Positions 9,505-19,432 of a stretch of DNA of 64,000 nt are shown here, in pieces. A program made the position numbers and the translations under genes. The DNA is taken from assembly GCA_018432615.1 (NCBI GenBank), contig JAHDSQ010000012.1, positions 124,001-188,000 on the forward strand. The letters run 5' to 3'. Position 1 is the first letter of the stretch. The number at the start of each line of letters is the position of its first letter. The DNA comes from Clostridia bacterium (lineage in GTDB: Bacteria > Bacillota > Peptococcia > DRI-13 > SM3-B62). Under the pieces are notes generated by a model. The model was not told where the DNA came from. It did no database searches and saw nothing but the letters and a program-made list of their open reading frames with translations.

Positions 9505-10546
9505 GCTTATACAAGCACTTAACGACCTGGGAAAAGAAAAAGGGATAGATGTTGAAATAATTATAGAGGCCATAGAAGCAGCTCTTGTTTCTGCTTATAA
9601 AAAGAATTTTGGTTCACAGAGTAATATGAGAGTGACTTTTGACAGAGAAACAGGGGAAATCAAGGTATATACGCGCAAATTAATAGTTGAGGAAGTTACC
9701 GAAGAAAGAGAAGAAATGTCATTAGCCGAAGCAAGAAAAAGAGATCCGCGTTATGAAGTGGGGGATATTGTAGAGATTGAAGTAACACCCAGAGATTTCG
9801 GCAGGATCGCGGCCCAAACGGCTAAACAGGTAGTTGTACAGCGTATCAGAGAGGCGGAAAGGGATATGATCTATTATGAGTATTCCAACCGCGAAGGTGA
9901 TATAGTTAATGGTGTCGTACAAAGAATAGAAGGCAAAAATGTATTAATCGATCTGGGAAAGACTGAAGCCATTCTAATGCCGAATGAACAAATGCCCGGA
10001 GAAAAAAATAAAAACGGAGACAGGATTAAATCATATATCATTGATGTTAAAAAGACGACTAAGGGTCCTCAGATCTTATTATCCAGGACACATCCCGGCC
10101 TCCTAAAAAGGCTTTTTGAGTTGGAGGTACCTGAAATACATGACGGAACAGTTGAGATCAAGTCAGTTGCCAGAGAAGCAGGCGCACGCTCAAAAATTGC
10201 CGTTCATTCAAAAAACGAAAACATCGATCCGGTTGGCTCCTGTGTAGGGCATAAGGGCATGCGGGTTCAGGCCATAGTAAATGAACTCCGAGGAGAGAAA
10301 ATAGATATTGTAAAATGGAGTTCCGATCCTGTTAAATACATTGCCAATGCGCTTAGCCCGGCTAAAGTATTAAGCGTGGATGTTTCTGCCGAAGAAAAAA
10401 TGGCGGCAGTTGTGGTACCTGATTATCAATTATCACTGGCTATAGGCAAAGAGGGACAAAATGCCAGGTTGGCTGCAAAGCTAACCGGCTGGAAGATAGA
10501 TATTAAAAGTGAATCGCAAATCCAATCCATTGATGCAGAAAGCTGA
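9494..10546 (+). CDS. nusA: Transcription elongation/termination factor NusA
   Basis: Binds RNA polymerase and nascent RNA and controls pausing, termination and antitermination. The 350-residue protein has the Gram-positive layout: an N-terminal polymerase-binding domain (about 1-125), an S1 domain (GDIVNGVVQRIEGKNVLIDLG), then two KH domains containing VGSCVGHKGMRVQAIVNEL and LAIGKEGQNARLAAKLTGW. The acidic C-terminal repeats of E. coli NusA are absent, as is normal in Firmicutes. The ATG overlaps the end of rimP and is preceded by AGGAGGAAAAGAG. Confidence 0.96.
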   Translation: MNLELIQALNDLGKEKGIDVEIIIEAIEAALVSAYKKNFGSQSNMRVTFDRETGEIKVYTRKLIVEEVTEEREEMSLAEARKRDPRYEVGDIVEIEVTPRDFGRIAAQTAKQVVVQRIREAERDMIYYEYSNREGDIVNGVVQRIEGKNVLIDLGKTEAILMPNEQMPGEKNKNGDRIKSYIIDVKKTTKGPQILLSRTHPGLLKRLFELEVPEIHDGTVEIKSVAREAGARSKIAVHSKNENIDPVGSCVGHKGMRVQAIVNELRGEKIDIVKWSSDPVKYIANALSPAKVLSVDVSAEEKMAAVVVPDYQLSLAIGKEGQNARLAAKLTGWKIDIKSESQIQSIDAES

Positions 10547-10552
10547 TGGGGA

Positions 10553-10837
10553 GTGATGACAGTGAAGCCAAAAAGGATACCGTTACGCATGTGCGTGGGA
10601 TGTCGGGAAATGAAGCCCAAAAAGGAACTTATCCGCATAGTTAGAACGCCCCAAGAGGAAATAATGATTGATGGGAGCGGGAAAAAATCCGGACGTGGCG
10701 TATATATTTGTCCCGATAAGATTTGCCTGCAAAAGGCATTGAAATCCAATAGGCTTGAAAAGAGTTTACAGCATCATATCTCAGATGAGGTAATCGAGAG
10801 ATTGAAAGTTGGGCTGGGTTATGAGGATAAATCCTAA
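10553..10837 (+). CDS. rnpM: RNase P modulator RnpM (YlxR family)
   Basis: A 94-residue protein of the YlxR family, shown in B. subtilis to bind RNase P RNA and modulate its activity. The family signature is clear: RMCVGCREMKPKKELIRIVRTP, then GRGVYICP and a conserved Cys. The assigned start is GTG at 10553; a GTG at 10562 (VKPKRI) is also possible. It lies 6 bases after nusA and overlaps the ylxQ start, the classical nusA-ylxR-ylxQ-infB order. Confidence 0.92.
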   Translation: MMTVKPKRIPLRMCVGCREMKPKKELIRIVRTPQEEIMIDGSGKKSGRGVYICPDKICLQKALKSNRLEKSLQHHISDEVIERLKVGLGYEDKS

Positions 10838-11141
10838 AGCAGAGGCACTTTTAGGTTTTGCAAGAAAAAGCGGGAAACTCTTAAGTGGAGAATCTGCGGT
10901 CAAGTTCGGAATAAAGACAAAAGCGGCCAAGCTTCTTTTGCTTGCCGTCGATATGCCGGAAAAAAGGAAAATTCATTGGATAAACTGGTGTGAAGATGAG
11001 GAAATACCCTATCTATCTATCGGCAACAAAGCAGAGTATGCCAGAATCTTAGGGATGTCAGCCAGAAGCGTTGTAGCCATTAAGGATGAAAAAATGGCAG
11101 CCGCGCTGCTTGAACTCCTTAACTTCGATAAAATTAATTAA
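10821..11141 (+). CDS. ylxQ: L7Ae-family RNA-binding protein YlxQ
   Basis: A small L7Ae/L30e-fold protein, likely binding kink-turn RNA. The start is set at ATG 10821 ([20 protein letters not shown]), inside the end of rnpM; a longer frame from 10809 would add only a few residues. The length of 106 fits the family. The visible core is [34 protein letters not shown]. Coupled to rnpM by a 17-base overlap and followed by infB. Confidence 0.88.
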   Translation: MRINPKAEALLGFARKSGKLLSGESAVKFGIKTKAAKLLLLAVDMPEKRKIHWINWCEDEEIPYLSIGNKAEYARILGMSARSVVAIKDEKMAAALLELLNFDKIN

Positions 11142-11163
11142 TATATTACTTGGGGGTGATTGG

Positions 11164-13440
11164 ATGGCAAGTATTCGTGTACACGAGCTCGCAAAAGACA
11201 TGAATATGAGCAGTAAGGAATTACTTGAAAAACTTTGGTCATTAGGCTTAAACATGAAAAACCATATGAGTACTATACCCGGTGGTGAGGTAACCAGAAT
11301 CAAAAACATGGTAAGGAATGTCGATAAAATCAAAAATGAGCCGCTAAACATGCCAAAGGGGAAAGAAAATATAAGTCAACAGGCACCAAAGGAAAAGGAA
11401 CAGCAAACGTTGAGTAAAAAACCCGATTCAGGCGTACAGGTTAAAAAAGAGCAAAAAAACGTTGATTTTAAAAGCAATAAAACAGCCGATATAACCAGGG
11501 AAAAGGACACTTATGTCAAAAAAGCCGAAGAAACATTCGGTGATAAAGCATATGACAGAGGTGGAAAGACTAAGTCCTTTCAGAAGAGGCCTTCACGTTT
11601 TGATGATAATAAACGTAACGGGAAAAAATCAAACAAACGCAGAAACCAAAGGATGTCTCAAAACAAGAAAAAACAACAACCGGTAGCGGTCAAACAAATC
11701 ATGCTGGTAGGACCGATGACCGTGCAGGAATTTTCCGGTTTGATTAACAAAAAATCATCTGAAGTCATCAAGAAACTAATAAAAATGGGAGTTATGGCCA
11801 CCATTAATCAAGAACTTGATGTTGACACATTGATATTACTAGGTTCGGAATTCGGGATTAAGGTAGAAGTAGAGATCAAAAAAGAAGAACTACTGTTGGC
11901 AGAAGACCCTGATAAGCCGGAGGAACTGCAGGCTCGTCCGCCTGTTGTAACTATTATGGGTCACGTTGATCATGGCAAAACTTCACTTTTGGATATAATT
12001 AGAGAAACAAATGTTACTGCCACTGAGGCAGGAGGGATAACCCAGCATATTGGTGCCTATCAGGTTGAGGTCAATGGCAGAAAGATCAGCTTTTTAGATA
12101 CACCCGGACATGAAGCCTTTACAGCAATGCGCGCAAGGGGTGCACAAGTCACAGATATCGCCATCCTTGTTGTAGCAGCAGATGACGGTGTGATGCCCCA
12201 AACAATTGAGGCAATCAACCATGCTCAGGCTGCAAAAGTACCGATAATCGTGGCAATCAATAAAGTTGACAGACCAGACGCCAATCCTGATCGTATTAAA
12301 CAGGAGCTCAGCGAGCATGCCCTTATCCCTGAAGATTGGGGCGGGGATACAATATGTGTCAATGTCTCCGCAAAAACCAAGGAAGGTTTAGACACTCTTT
12401 TAGAGATGATTTTACTGGTGTCTGAAATGGCAGAGCTTAAAGCCAACCCCCAAAAAAGAGCTAAAGGTTCTGTGATTGAAGCAAAACTTGATAAAGGCAG
12501 AGGTCCTGTAACAACATTGTTAGTGCAAAACGGAACCTTAAAATTAGGGGATTTTATGATTGTCGGTACTACTCAGGGTAGAGTGAGAGCAATGTATGAC
12601 GACAAAAGAAACCCCTTGCAGGAAGCAACTCCGGCAACGCCTGTGGAGATTACCGGGTTGTCTGATGTGCCTCAGGCAGGAGACGTTTTTCAAGTAGTTG
12701 AAGACGAGCGGCTGGCTAAACAAATAACCAGTGAACGCACGGCGCAAAAGAGGGAAGAAGCCATCCAATCTCGAACTCGTGTTTCTTTGGAGGATTTATT
12801 CGATCAAATTAAACAGGGAGAGGTCAAAGATTTAAATATTATTGTTAAGGCTGATGTGCAGGGTTCAATTGAAGCTATCAAACAATCCCTGGAGAAGCTT
12901 TCCAATGAGGAAGTCAGGGTTAACATTATCCACCAAGGTGTTGGTGCGGTAAGTGAAACGGATGTTATGCTTGCAGATGCTTCCAATGCAATTATTATCG
13001 GCTTTAATGTGCGTCCTGATACAAACACCAGGAAAGCCGCAGAGAACCATCAGATTGATATCAAGCTTTACAGGGTTATTTATGACGCAATTGAAGACGT
13101 CAAGGCTGCCTTAAGCGGGCTGTTAAAACCGGAAATACGCGAAGTAATCCAGGGCCGGGCGGAAATAAGGGCTGTATTCAAGGTGCCTAAGGTGGGCACA
13201 GCGGCTGGTTGCTATGTCACAGAGGGCAAGTTCATGCGAACCTCTCATGTCAGGGTAATAAGAGACGGTATTGTTGCTCACGAAGGTGAAATAGCTTCTC
13301 TACGGCGTTTTAAAGACGATGTAAAAGAAGTTGTCAGCGGCTATGAATGCGGAATTGGGCTAGAAAGATATAATGATATACATGAAGGAGATATTTTAGA
13401 AGCATACACCTTCGAGGAGATTAAGAGGGAATTGTCCTAG
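11164..13440 (+). CDS. infB: Translation initiation factor IF-2
   Basis: GTPase that brings initiator tRNA to the 30S subunit and promotes subunit joining. The start is ATG 11164 ([20 protein letters not shown]), with TTGGGGGTGAT upstream; the open frame extends further left through the end of ylxQ, but that part is not IF-2. The protein has 758 residues: an N-terminal IF2N domain, a Lys-rich low-complexity linker (about 60-185), a second IF2N domain, the G domain with [18 protein letters not shown] and NKVD, domain II, and the C-terminal fMet-tRNA-binding domain. Last large gene before rbfA. Confidence 0.97.
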   Translation: MASIRVHELAKDMNMSSKELLEKLWSLGLNMKNHMSTIPGGEVTRIKNMVRNVDKIKNEPLNMPKGKENISQQAPKEKEQQTLSKKPDSGVQVKKEQKNVDFKSNKTADITREKDTYVKKAEETFGDKAYDRGGKTKSFQKRPSRFDDNKRNGKKSNKRRNQRMSQNKKKQQPVAVKQIMLVGPMTVQEFSGLINKKSSEVIKKLIKMGVMATINQELDVDTLILLGSEFGIKVEVEIKKEELLLAEDPDKPEELQARPPVVTIMGHVDHGKTSLLDIIRETNVTATEAGGITQHIGAYQVEVNGRKISFLDTPGHEAFTAMRARGAQVTDIAILVVAADDGVMPQTIEAINHAQAAKVPIIVAINKVDRPDANPDRIKQELSEHALIPEDWGGDTICVNVSAKTKEGLDTLLEMILLVSEMAELKANPQKRAKGSVIEAKLDKGRGPVTTLLVQNGTLKLGDFMIVGTTQGRVRAMYDDKRNPLQEATPATPVEITGLSDVPQAGDVFQVVEDERLAKQITSERTAQKREEAIQSRTRVSLEDLFDQIKQGEVKDLNIIVKADVQGSIEAIKQSLEKLSNEEVRVNIIHQGVGAVSETDVMLADASNAIIIGFNVRPDTNTRKAAENHQIDIKLYRVIYDAIEDVKAALSGLLKPEIREVIQGRAEIRAVFKVPKVGTAAGCYVTEGKFMRTSHVRVIRDGIVAHEGEIASLRRFKDDVKEVVSGYECGIGLERYNDIHEGDILEAYTFEEIKRELS

Positions 13441-13469
13441 AATATAACCAGACAGGGGTGTGATGCGTT

Positions 13470-13841
13470 ATGTCAGAACGCAGAACCGCAAAGATTTCTG
13501 AGGAAATAAAAAGAGAACTTTCCTCGATGATTATGAATGAATTAAAAGATCCGCGAGTGAAAGGTTTAGTCAGTATAACCCATGTGGATGTGACTAATGA
13601 TTTGCGTTTTGCAAAAGTATATGTAAGTGTTTTCGCAGATGAGGAGAGTAGAAATTCTGCTTTAAAAGGATTGAACAAGGCAAGTGGGTATCTGCGCAGC
13701 GAATTAGCCAAAAGACTGCGTTTAAGATATACACCGGAGTTAATAATTAAGATTGATAATTCTATTGAGTACGGTTCGAAAATCAATAAGATGCTGTCGG
13801 AAATCGGCAATGATGCGGGAGATAAGGATAAGAATGTCTAA
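13470..13841 (+). CDS. rbfA: 30S ribosome-binding factor RbfA
   Basis: Cold-shock and 30S maturation factor that binds near the 5' helix of 16S rRNA. The 123 residues have the KH-like RbfA fold with [17 protein letters not shown] and NELKDPRVKGLVSITHVDVT. The ATG has CAGGGGTGTGA upstream. The stop codon overlaps the nrnA start by 8 bases. Confidence 0.93.
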   Translation: MSERRTAKISEEIKRELSSMIMNELKDPRVKGLVSITHVDVTNDLRFAKVYVSVFADEESRNSALKGLNKASGYLRSELAKRLRLRYTPELIIKIDNSIEYGSKINKMLSEIGNDAGDKDKNV

Positions 13842-14796
13842 CTGGAAGAATTTCATCTCGGTATTAAAGGATACCGTAAATACAGTGGTGCTTGTTCATG
13901 AAAAGCCTGACGGAGATTGTCTCGGTTCAGCATTAGCTCTCTGTCAGGCCTTGGATAATATGAAAATAAAGCCAGTATTGCTGTTGCCGGAGAAATTGCC
14001 TTCGCTATATAGTTTTTTGCCGGGGCAGCAATATATTGACTACAGACCTGCAGGCAAACTTGATGAAGGTCTCATGACGATTGCCGTTGATTGTGCAGAG
14101 CCACAGCGCATACCATATGAATTCGGCAAAAATAGCGTTATCATAAATATTGATCATCATATCAGTAATACAAACTTTGGTCATTTAAATATTGTCGACC
14201 CTGAAGCGGCCGCAACATCAGAGCTGCTCTATCGTATGTTTGAAGAGGGCGACATTGAGATAACCAGGGATATGGCCACCTGTATGTATGTAGCATTATC
14301 AACGGATACCGGCTCTTTCTCTTACAGCAATACAACATCCGAAACTTTAAAAACGGCTGGGGAGCTTTTATCTCTCGGTGTAGATATTGTACAGGTAAGG
14401 AGCAAAATACATGAAAACAGGCCTTTTAAGGAACTTTTATTGGCGAAGCTGGGATTAAATAATATTATAAAACCGCCAAACAAGAAAATTATTGCCTCTT
14501 TTTTGTCGTATGAAGACCTGAAAAAGCATGATCTGCTTACCGCCGATACGGACGGGCTCATGGGAATGATAAGAGCAACGGAGGGCGTAGAAATCGCCGT
14601 GCTTTTCAAGGAAGTTGAACCGGAAACGGTAAAAGTAAGCCTGCGTTCAAAATCCTACGCAGACGTAAATGAATTAGCTTGTGGATATGGAGGAGGAGGG
14701 CACTCACGGGCTGCCGGCTGTACACTAAAAGGCAATTTAAATAAGATTGTAGAAGAAGTGTTGGAAAAAGCCGGCAAATATGACGGGAGTGTATAG
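13834..14796 (+). CDS. nrnA: DHH-family nanoRNase / pAp phosphatase NrnA
   Basis: Degrades very short oligoribonucleotides and dephosphorylates pAp. The start is ATG 13834 (MSNWKNFISVLKD), overlapping the end of rbfA; the frame is open further upstream, but inside rbfA. The 320 residues show the DHH-DHHA1 motifs: HEKPDGDCLGS, VDCAEP, NIDHHISNTNFG, STDTGSFSYSNT, and GGGHSRAAGC at the C-terminus. The rbfA-nrnA-truB order is standard in Firmicutes. Confidence 0.93.
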   Translation: MSNWKNFISVLKDTVNTVVLVHEKPDGDCLGSALALCQALDNMKIKPVLLLPEKLPSLYSFLPGQQYIDYRPAGKLDEGLMTIAVDCAEPQRIPYEFGKNSVIINIDHHISNTNFGHLNIVDPEAAATSELLYRMFEEGDIEITRDMATCMYVALSTDTGSFSYSNTTSETLKTAGELLSLGVDIVQVRSKIHENRPFKELLLAKLGLNNIIKPPNKKIIASFLSYEDLKKHDLLTADTDGLMGMIRATEGVEIAVLFKEVEPETVKVSLRSKSYADVNELACGYGGGGHSRAAGCTLKGNLNKIVEEVLEKAGKYDGSV

Positions 14797-14802
14797 TGCC
14801 AC

Positions 14803-15702
14803 ATGGACGGCCTTATTAATGTTCTGAAACCTCCGGGGATGACCTCCCATGATGTGGTTTCTTTTTTAAGAAAAACTTTTAAACAAAAAAAAATCGGGCA
14901 TGCAGGGACTCTTGACCCACAAGCTGCCGGTGTATTGTTGGTTTGTATGGGTCAGGCCACACGTTTGTTGGAATACATGAGCGTTTATGACAAAGAGTAT
15001 GTATGTCGTCTTACCCTGGGTATTACGACAACCACTCAGGATGCTTGGGGTGAAGTGCTCCAGCAGCAAAATGCTGATAATATCACTCTAGAGGATGTGC
15101 AGCAGTCAATTAATGCTCTTACAGGTGATATAGTGCAGACCGTACCCGTCTATTCTGCAGTAAAGGTTAATGGGGTACCCCTTTACAAAAGGGCACGCAG
15201 GGGTGAAGAGGTACAACCTGTTACGAGAAAAGTTACAATTCATGAAATCAGATTACTTAAATTTATTCCACCTGTTGTGGTATTAAGTGTTAGATGTTCA
15301 AAAGGAACGTACATCAGGACATTATGCCATGATATAGGGGAAATGCTTGGTACTGGGGCTCATATGTCGTTTCTGTTGAGAAAAAAGGTTGGGGCGTATG
15401 ATATTGACAAAAGCTACACTCTGGAAGAAATAACCCAGAGAAAAGAGAAGGTGTTGCTTCCTGTCATAGATTGTATTAGGGGAATGAATAGAATTGTTTT
15501 GGACGGCAATGCACTGCATGCTTTGAAAAACGGTCAGACGGTATTTCTGCCTCTAGATGAATTGAGAAAAACAATCTATGATAAATATGGCGAAATAGCA
15601 GTATTGGATTCAGATGGAGATCTTCAGGCTATTGCCGTTTTCTGGCGTGAAAGTGACGGTAAGCATTTTTTGAAGCCAAAAAAAGTTTTTAATATGGAGT
15701 GA
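14803..15702 (+). CDS. truB: tRNA pseudouridine-55 synthase
   Basis: Makes pseudouridine 55 in the T-arm of tRNAs. The 299-residue protein begins MDGLINVLKPPGMTSHDVV and contains the catalytic block KIGHAGTLDPQAAGVL, with the catalytic Asp in TLDP, followed by CSKGTYIRTLCHDIG, both diagnostic for TruB. A C-terminal PUA-like tail is present. Six bases separate it from nrnA. Confidence 0.95.
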   Translation: MDGLINVLKPPGMTSHDVVSFLRKTFKQKKIGHAGTLDPQAAGVLLVCMGQATRLLEYMSVYDKEYVCRLTLGITTTTQDAWGEVLQQQNADNITLEDVQQSINALTGDIVQTVPVYSAVKVNGVPLYKRARRGEEVQPVTRKVTIHEIRLLKFIPPVVVLSVRCSKGTYIRTLCHDIGEMLGTGAHMSFLLRKKVGAYDIDKSYTLEEITQRKEKVLLPVIDCIRGMNRIVLDGNALHALKNGQTVFLPLDELRKTIYDKYGEIAVLDSDGDLQAIAVFWRESDGKHFLKPKKVFNME

Positions 15703-15705
15703 AAT

Positions 15706-16698
15706 ATGCGTCTATTAGAATCTATTGAAGACATACAGAAAATTGATCAGCCTATTGCGGTTGCTTTAGGTAATTTTGACGGTGTTCACAAAGGACATCA
15801 GGCCTTATTGCGTCAATGCGTAAATGAAAGCCATGATAATTCTTGGACTTCCGGCGTTTTTACCTTACATCCTCATCCTGCACAAATTATAAATAAGCAT
15901 AATAATATGATGTTTATAAATACCCCCGATCAGAAGAGATGTCTTATAGAAAAACTGGGGATTAATTACTATATGCAACTAAGCTTTACAGAGGAAATGG
16001 CCTTTCTTGAACCTCAAGAATTTATTAAGAACTACCTTTGCGAATTGATTTGTGTCAAGAAGGTTTTCGTTGGCTATAATTATACGTTTGGTAAAGGCGG
16101 AAAAGGAAATCCTGAGCTTTTACAAGAGGCAGGAAATAAGTACGGCTTTGAGGTTTTCGTTATGCCGCCCTACAGTGTTAACAATACTGTGGTGAGTAGC
16201 TCACTTATCAGAAAAATGTATCTTGACGGTAATATATCCGCAGCAGCTGAACTTTTAGGGTATTGGCCATATTTTGAAGGGTTAGTTGCACCGGGGATGC
16301 GTCGAGGTCGTGAAATGGGTTATCCGACAGCAAATATTGCAGTAGCAGAAAATACACTTTTGCCTGCGCTGGGGGTTTATGCGGGTATACTTGTTATAAC
16401 GGGCGAGAAAAGTATGAAAGAGGGCACAAGCTTCCCTGCAGTGGTCAATATTGGCAAAAAGCCAACCTTTGGAGGGGATGAGATTACAGTCGAAGCCCAT
16501 GTGTTGGATTATACGGGAGACCTATACAAAAAGAGAGTTAGGCTCCATATTATAAATTATCTTAGAAATGAAAATGTTTTTAAAAACCCGACAGAACTAT
16601 CGTTACAGATTGCCAAAGACGTCGAGAAGGCAAGGAATGTGATAATCGACACACTCGGCAAAACAACGACTTGCATATCTGTAGCCGATACCTTATAA
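15706..16698 (+). CDS. ribF: Bifunctional riboflavin kinase / FAD synthetase
   Basis: Converts riboflavin to FMN and then FAD. The N-terminal FAD synthetase domain shows ALGNFDGVHKGHQALL and VGYNYTFGKGGKG, plus the SSSLIR motif at about residue 167. The C-terminal kinase domain shows GRGREMGYPTANI and NIGKKPTFGG. The length of 330 is slightly above average because of a short tail. The start ATG lies 4 bases after the truB stop. Confidence 0.95.
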   Translation: MRLLESIEDIQKIDQPIAVALGNFDGVHKGHQALLRQCVNESHDNSWTSGVFTLHPHPAQIINKHNNMMFINTPDQKRCLIEKLGINYYMQLSFTEEMAFLEPQEFIKNYLCELICVKKVFVGYNYTFGKGGKGNPELLQEAGNKYGFEVFVMPPYSVNNTVVSSSLIRKMYLDGNISAAAELLGYWPYFEGLVAPGMRRGREMGYPTANIAVAENTLLPALGVYAGILVITGEKSMKEGTSFPAVVNIGKKPTFGGDEITVEAHVLDYTGDLYKKRVRLHIINYLRNENVFKNPTELSLQIAKDVEKARNVIIDTLGKTTTCISVADTL

Positions 16699-16715
16699 TT
16701 GGAACTGCTGAGTTA

Positions 16716-16763
16716 GCGTATTCTAGGCCGGACGAGTCACCGACGTCCTGACTTGGTTTACGC
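16716..16763 (+). promoter_or_regulatory. Probable S15 autoregulatory leader of rpsO
   Basis: A structured stretch between ribF and the rpsO ribosome binding site. An outer stem pairs GCGTA (16716-16720) with TACGC (16759-16763). Inside it GGCC (16726-16729) can pair with GGTT (16755-16758), giving two G-C and two G-U pairs in a row, which resembles the GU/GC site that protein S15 reads in 16S rRNA. Next, GGACG (16730-16734) pairs with CGTCC (16744-16748), and AGTCA (16735-16739) with TGACT (16749-16753). These last two stems interleave, so they are either alternatives or a strained pseudoknot. S15 represses its own mRNA in several bacteria; control here is inferred. Confidence 0.55.
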
Positions 16764-16790
16764 CGAATATAATAAGGAGGTGAATGTAGA

Positions 16791-17060
16791 GTGTCTCTCG
16801 AAAAGGACAGAAAGAATGAAATAATCGGCAAATATCGTCTCCATGATAGCGATACGGGTTCTCCTGAGGTACAGGTAGCGATATTGACCGAAAGGATCAA
16901 CTATCTGACAGAACACCTTAAGATCCACAAGAAAGATCATCACTCGCGTCGTGGATTATTGAAGATGGTCGGACAGAGAAGACACCTTCTGAACTACTTA
17001 AAGTCGAAAGACATTAAGAGGTATCAGAATGTGATAAAAAGTCTTGGTATCAGGAGATAG
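16791..17060 (+). CDS. rpsO: 30S ribosomal protein S15
   Basis: Primary 16S rRNA-binding protein of the 30S platform. The 89 residues match the family throughout ([35 protein letters not shown] and [21 protein letters not shown]). The start is the GTG at 16791, behind AAGGAGGTGA. A strong terminator follows directly, so rpsO may be a single-gene unit or the tail of the ribF transcript. Confidence 0.97.
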   Translation: MSLEKDRKNEIIGKYRLHDSDTGSPEVQVAILTERINYLTEHLKIHKKDHHSRRGLLKMVGQRRHLLNYLKSKDIKRYQNVIKSLGIRR

Positions 17061-17084
17061 GGCGTTTTTAACGCCCTCTTTCTT
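17059..17084 (+). terminator. Rho-independent terminator of rpsO
   Basis: AGGGCG / CGCCCT stem with a TTTTTAA loop, followed by TCTTTCTT. It begins inside the rpsO stop codon. Confidence 0.85.
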
Positions 17085-17187
17085 ATGCCTTGTATTTTCA
17101 TTACGGTATGAAGGAAATAATAAATATTGTGTAGAATAAAGTTAGGTTAGGAAAAGAACTTAATGATTAGGAGGTTTATCAAGGTAT

Positions 17188-19320
17188 ATGGACTACATAC
17201 AAAAAATACTTACTAGAAGTATTGTCATTGCCGGAAAGGAATTAACACTAGAAACAGGAAGGATGGCTAAGCAGGCAGGTGGAGCGGTTTACGTCAGATA
17301 TGGCGATACGTGTCTTATGGCTACTGCAACCTCCTCAGCGGGGCCACGGGAAGGGATAGACTTTTTCCCTTTAACAGTTGACTACGAAGAAAGGCTCTAT
17401 TCGGTTGGCAAGATCCCAGGAGGTTTTATAAAAAGGGAGGGCAGGCCAAGCGAAAAGGCGATTCTTTCGGCAAGATTGATCGACCGCCCGATTAGGCCCT
17501 TATTCCCGAAAGGTTATAGAAACGATGTGCATGTGGTGTCAACAATAATGTCGGTAGATCAGGATTCGCGTCCGGATATAACTGCTATCATAGGAGTTTC
17601 AGCCGCCCTGCATATTTCGGACATACCTTTTAATGGCCCTATTGCTGCCGTTGAGGTAGGATATGTTGATGGGGAGTATGTCATCAATCCTAATCTTGAA
17701 CAAAGCGAAAAATCTCTTCTCAGTCTTATCGTAGCAGGTACGAAAGATGCAGTTATGATGGTTGAAGCCGGAGCATCGGAGGTTTCTGAAGATATTATCC
17801 TGGAAGCGATTATGACCGGACATGAACAAATCAAAGAAATTGTAGCTTTGATTGAGGATTTTAGAACAGAATCGCTAAAAATGGAATTAGCGAAAGAAAA
17901 AAGAATTCTCCAACTCAATGCTACTGATGAACAACTCGAAAAAGACGTACGGGAATACGCAGAAGGCCTATTGCTTGAAGCCGTCACTGTCAGAGAAAAA
18001 CTGGCGAGAGAAGAAAAAATTGATGCTGTTAAAAACGAAGCATTGGAAAAATATGCTGAAATCTATCCTGAGCAGTTGAATGAGGTCAAGAGTGTTTTGG
18101 ATGCAATCGTGAAGGAACATGTCCGTAAGCTGATAACGATAGATAAAATTAGACCGGACGGCAGAAAGACCGATGAAATCAGAACTATAACCTGTGAAGT
18201 AGGGGTTCTTCCGCGGACTCACGGCAGCGGCCTGTTCACCAGAGGGCAAACCCAGGTTATGAACGTATTGACATTAGGAGCTGTCGGAGACGAACAAATT
18301 CTTGACGGCTTGGGAGTAGAAGAAACAAAACGTTATATGCATCACTACAATTTCCCTCCTTATAGTGTTGGTGAAACCAGACCAATGCGCGGACCTGGCA
18401 GAAGGGAAATCGGGCACGGAGCACTGGCTGAAAGAGCCCTGGAACCAATGATTCCCAATGAAGTGGAGTTCCCTTATACGATTAGACTTGTATCTGAAGT
18501 CTTAGAATCAAACGGTTCAACATCGATGGCTAGCGTTTGCGGCAGCACATTGTCTCTGATGGATGCAGGTGTTCCGATTAAAGCTCCTGTTGCAGGTATT
18601 GCTATGGGATTGGTAAAAGACGGTGACAACTATACTATCTTGTCAGATATTCAAGGTATGGAAGACGCACTTGGTGATATGGATTTCAAGGTTGCGGGAA
18701 CAAAAGATGGTGTAACGGCAATACAGATGGATATAAAAATTGCGGGTATTAGTAGGGATATTCTTAAGGATGCCCTTGAGCAGGCAAGAAACGGACGTCT
18801 GTTTATACTGGATAAAATGCTGGCGGCGATTGATAAACCAAGAACGGAATTATCACCTTATGCTCCCAGAATAATCACGACGGTTATTGACTCTGACAAG
18901 ATACGTGATGTAATTGGGCCAGGTGGTAAAACAATCAAAAAAATTATTGAGGACACTGGTGTCAAAATCGACATTGAGGACGACGGACGTGTTTTCATTG
19001 CCGCGGTAGACGGCGAAGCAGGACAGAAAGCGCTAAGGATCATCGAAGATTTGGTAAAAGATGTGGAAGTCGGCATAACCTATGTAGGTAAGGTAACCAG
19101 AATCATGAATTTTGGAGCCTTTGTGGAAATACTTCCCGGTAAAGAAGGACTTGTACACATCTCACAATTGGCCGAGGAGAGAGTAGCTAAGGTCGAGGAT
19201 GTGGTCGCGGTTGGTGATGAAATAATTGTGAAACTCACCGAGATCGACAGACAGGGCAGAATAAACCTGTCGCGTAAGGAAGCCTTGCGCGAACAAAAAA
19301 ATAGCAATGACACGAAATAA
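17188..19320 (+). CDS. pnp: Polyribonucleotide nucleotidyltransferase (PNPase)
   Basis: Phosphorolytic 3'-5' exoribonuclease of the RNA degradation machinery. The 710 residues show two RNase PH domains (the first with [14 protein letters not shown]; the second with RRPIG-equivalent [14 protein letters not shown] and the active-site loop MDIKIAG), an alpha-helical linker, a KH domain ([17 protein letters not shown]) and an S1 domain ([15 protein letters not shown]). The ATG is preceded by TTAGGAGGTTT. The rpsO-pnp order is conserved across bacteria. Confidence 0.97.
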   Translation: MDYIQKILTRSIVIAGKELTLETGRMAKQAGGAVYVRYGDTCLMATATSSAGPREGIDFFPLTVDYEERLYSVGKIPGGFIKREGRPSEKAILSARLIDRPIRPLFPKGYRNDVHVVSTIMSVDQDSRPDITAIIGVSAALHISDIPFNGPIAAVEVGYVDGEYVINPNLEQSEKSLLSLIVAGTKDAVMMVEAGASEVSEDIILEAIMTGHEQIKEIVALIEDFRTESLKMELAKEKRILQLNATDEQLEKDVREYAEGLLLEAVTVREKLAREEKIDAVKNEALEKYAEIYPEQLNEVKSVLDAIVKEHVRKLITIDKIRPDGRKTDEIRTITCEVGVLPRTHGSGLFTRGQTQVMNVLTLGAVGDEQILDGLGVEETKRYMHHYNFPPYSVGETRPMRGPGRREIGHGALAERALEPMIPNEVEFPYTIRLVSEVLESNGSTSMASVCGSTLSLMDAGVPIKAPVAGIAMGLVKDGDNYTILSDIQGMEDALGDMDFKVAGTKDGVTAIQMDIKIAGISRDILKDALEQARNGRLFILDKMLAAIDKPRTELSPYAPRIITTVIDSDKIRDVIGPGGKTIKKIIEDTGVKIDIEDDGRVFIAAVDGEAGQKALRIIEDLVKDVEVGITYVGKVTRIMNFGAFVEILPGKEGLVHISQLAEERVAKVEDVVAVGDEIIVKLTEIDRQGRINLSRKEALREQKNSNDTK

Positions 19321-19351
19321 AGCGGTTAAAAATCGCTTTATTTTTCTTTTT
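19317..19351 (+). terminator. Rho-independent terminator of pnp
   Basis: ATAAAGCG / CGCTTTAT stem with a 9-base loop, then a T-rich tract TTTTCTTTTT. It begins within the last codons of pnp. Confidence 0.85.
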
Positions 19352-19374
19352 AGCTAAATCCTCGGCAGATAGAA

Positions 19375-19403
19375 TTGTTCCGCTGAAAGTGCATATATAT
19401 TAA
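19375..19403 (+). promoter_or_regulatory. Candidate promoter for ylxY
   Basis: TTGTTC and TATTAA with 17-base spacing, about 30 bases before the ylxY start. Moderate match to a vegetative promoter. A sporulation sigma factor would not be excluded. Confidence 0.35.
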
Positions 19404-19432
19404 ATAATTCTTATCTGTTTTGGGGTGAAAAA

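Noticed and set aside
16730-16753. Classical H-type pseudoknot in the rpsO leader
   Set aside because: Both 5-bp stems are directly abutting with no crossing loops, which is sterically difficult in full; alternative hairpins or a partial pseudoknot are more likely.
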